Shown: piece after piece, positions 28,889-29,054 of the stretch
How the letters are laid out: each line of letters starts with the position of its first letter
How positions within the stretch are numbered: the first letter of the stretch is position 1
From: a virus
DNA: 29,054 nt
Virus record (IMG/VR): IMGVR_UViG_3300038701_002503
Span: 1 to 29,054 of that record
Direction: 5' to 3' (one strand)
Position numbers and translations under genes: made by a program
Notes under the pieces: generated by a model
The model's input: the letters and a program-made list of their open reading frames with translations, nothing else
The model's database searches: none
What the model was told of the DNA's origin: nothing

Positions 28889-29054
28889 TTATAACTGTAT
28901 TACTTCGAAGTGAATTTTAATGTTTTGAGCAACGTTTCCTTCTTCTTGAATATAAGCTCTGAATCTTGTTGTTGAAACTTTTTTAAACACCATAACCCTG
29001 ATATCGTTATCTAGTTCGATGTTTCCTGTGCTTTCAATAAATTGCTTCACAAAA
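28889..29054 (-). CDS. Partial tail-region protein (C-terminal 54 residues)
   Basis: This frame runs into the right edge of the window. The visible part reads FVKQFIESTGNIELDN, then IRVMVFKKVSTTRFRAYIQEE and a terminal IHFEVIQL before TAA at 28889-28891 on the minus strand. It is separated by one base from the next gene's start, as elsewhere in the tail operon. It is too short to assign; a structural tail protein is expected from the context. Confidence 0.6.
   Translation of the reverse strand, partial: FVKQFIESTGNIELDNDIRVMVFKKVSTTRFRAYIQEEGNVAQNIKIHFEVIQL

Overview
The window is a stretch of a double-stranded DNA tailed bacteriophage (or a prophage of the same kind) that most likely infects a member of the Bacteroidetes, probably Flavobacteriia. 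The sequence is AT-rich. Genes are packed with 1-30 nt overlaps and show almost no Shine-Dalgarno sites. The intergenic gaps carry the Bacteroidetes-type promoter (TTG near -33, TAnnTTTG or TAnnTTCG near -7). The primase is of the BT4734/VirE type typical of this phylum. The tail genes at the right end resemble the Mu-type baseplate series, so the particle probably has a contractile tail.

Layout. Bases 1-872 are a repeat-rich non-coding region with palindromes, iteron-like 9-mers and a promoter; it may be an origin or control region. Bases 873-5751 are a rightward operon of small, mostly unrecognised early genes (one DUF2786 protein, one zinc-ribbon-like protein, several Lys-rich proteins). 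Bases 5752-5919 hold a promoter and a stable hairpin. Bases 5920-8759 hold a VirE-type helicase and small proteins. Bases 8756-15092 hold a 7-deazaguanine synthesis and DNA-insertion cluster: FolE, QueD, a second QueD-like T-fold protein, a radical SAM/SPASM enzyme, a GT-B glycosyltransferase, a DpdA-type transglycosylase, a ParB-like (DpdB-like) partner and QueE. No QueC is present. Bases 15092-23934 form a replication and recombination module: sliding clamp, primase, annealing-protein candidate, YqaJ exonuclease, SbcC/Rad50-like ATPase, DEAD/DEAH helicase, SSB-like protein and VRR-NUC nuclease. Bases 24287-29054 are leftward tail and baseplate genes that meet the rightward genes stop-to-stop at about 24288.

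How it works together. FolE makes dihydroneopterin triphosphate from GTP, QueD makes carboxytetrahydropterin and QueE makes 7-carboxy-7-deazaguanine (CDG). DpdA, probably with its ParB-like neighbour, would exchange guanine in DNA for the 7-deazaguanine. Without QueC the simplest end product is CDG in DNA, or a derivative made by the extra radical SAM, T-fold or glycosyltransferase enzymes inside the same operon. This is the best candidate for an unusual system here.

Regulation shows clear structure. Five promoters share a TAnnTTYG..GTAG core, and several share a similar A-rich leader. Two internal promoters have the palindrome TGCAAAAAGTTTTGCA over their -33 box. A ~92-bp promoter cassette is duplicated 16.1 kb apart. 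The VirE helicase and the SSB-like protein end in the same SSB-type EDDDLPF tip. All function calls come from reading motifs; no database search was possible.
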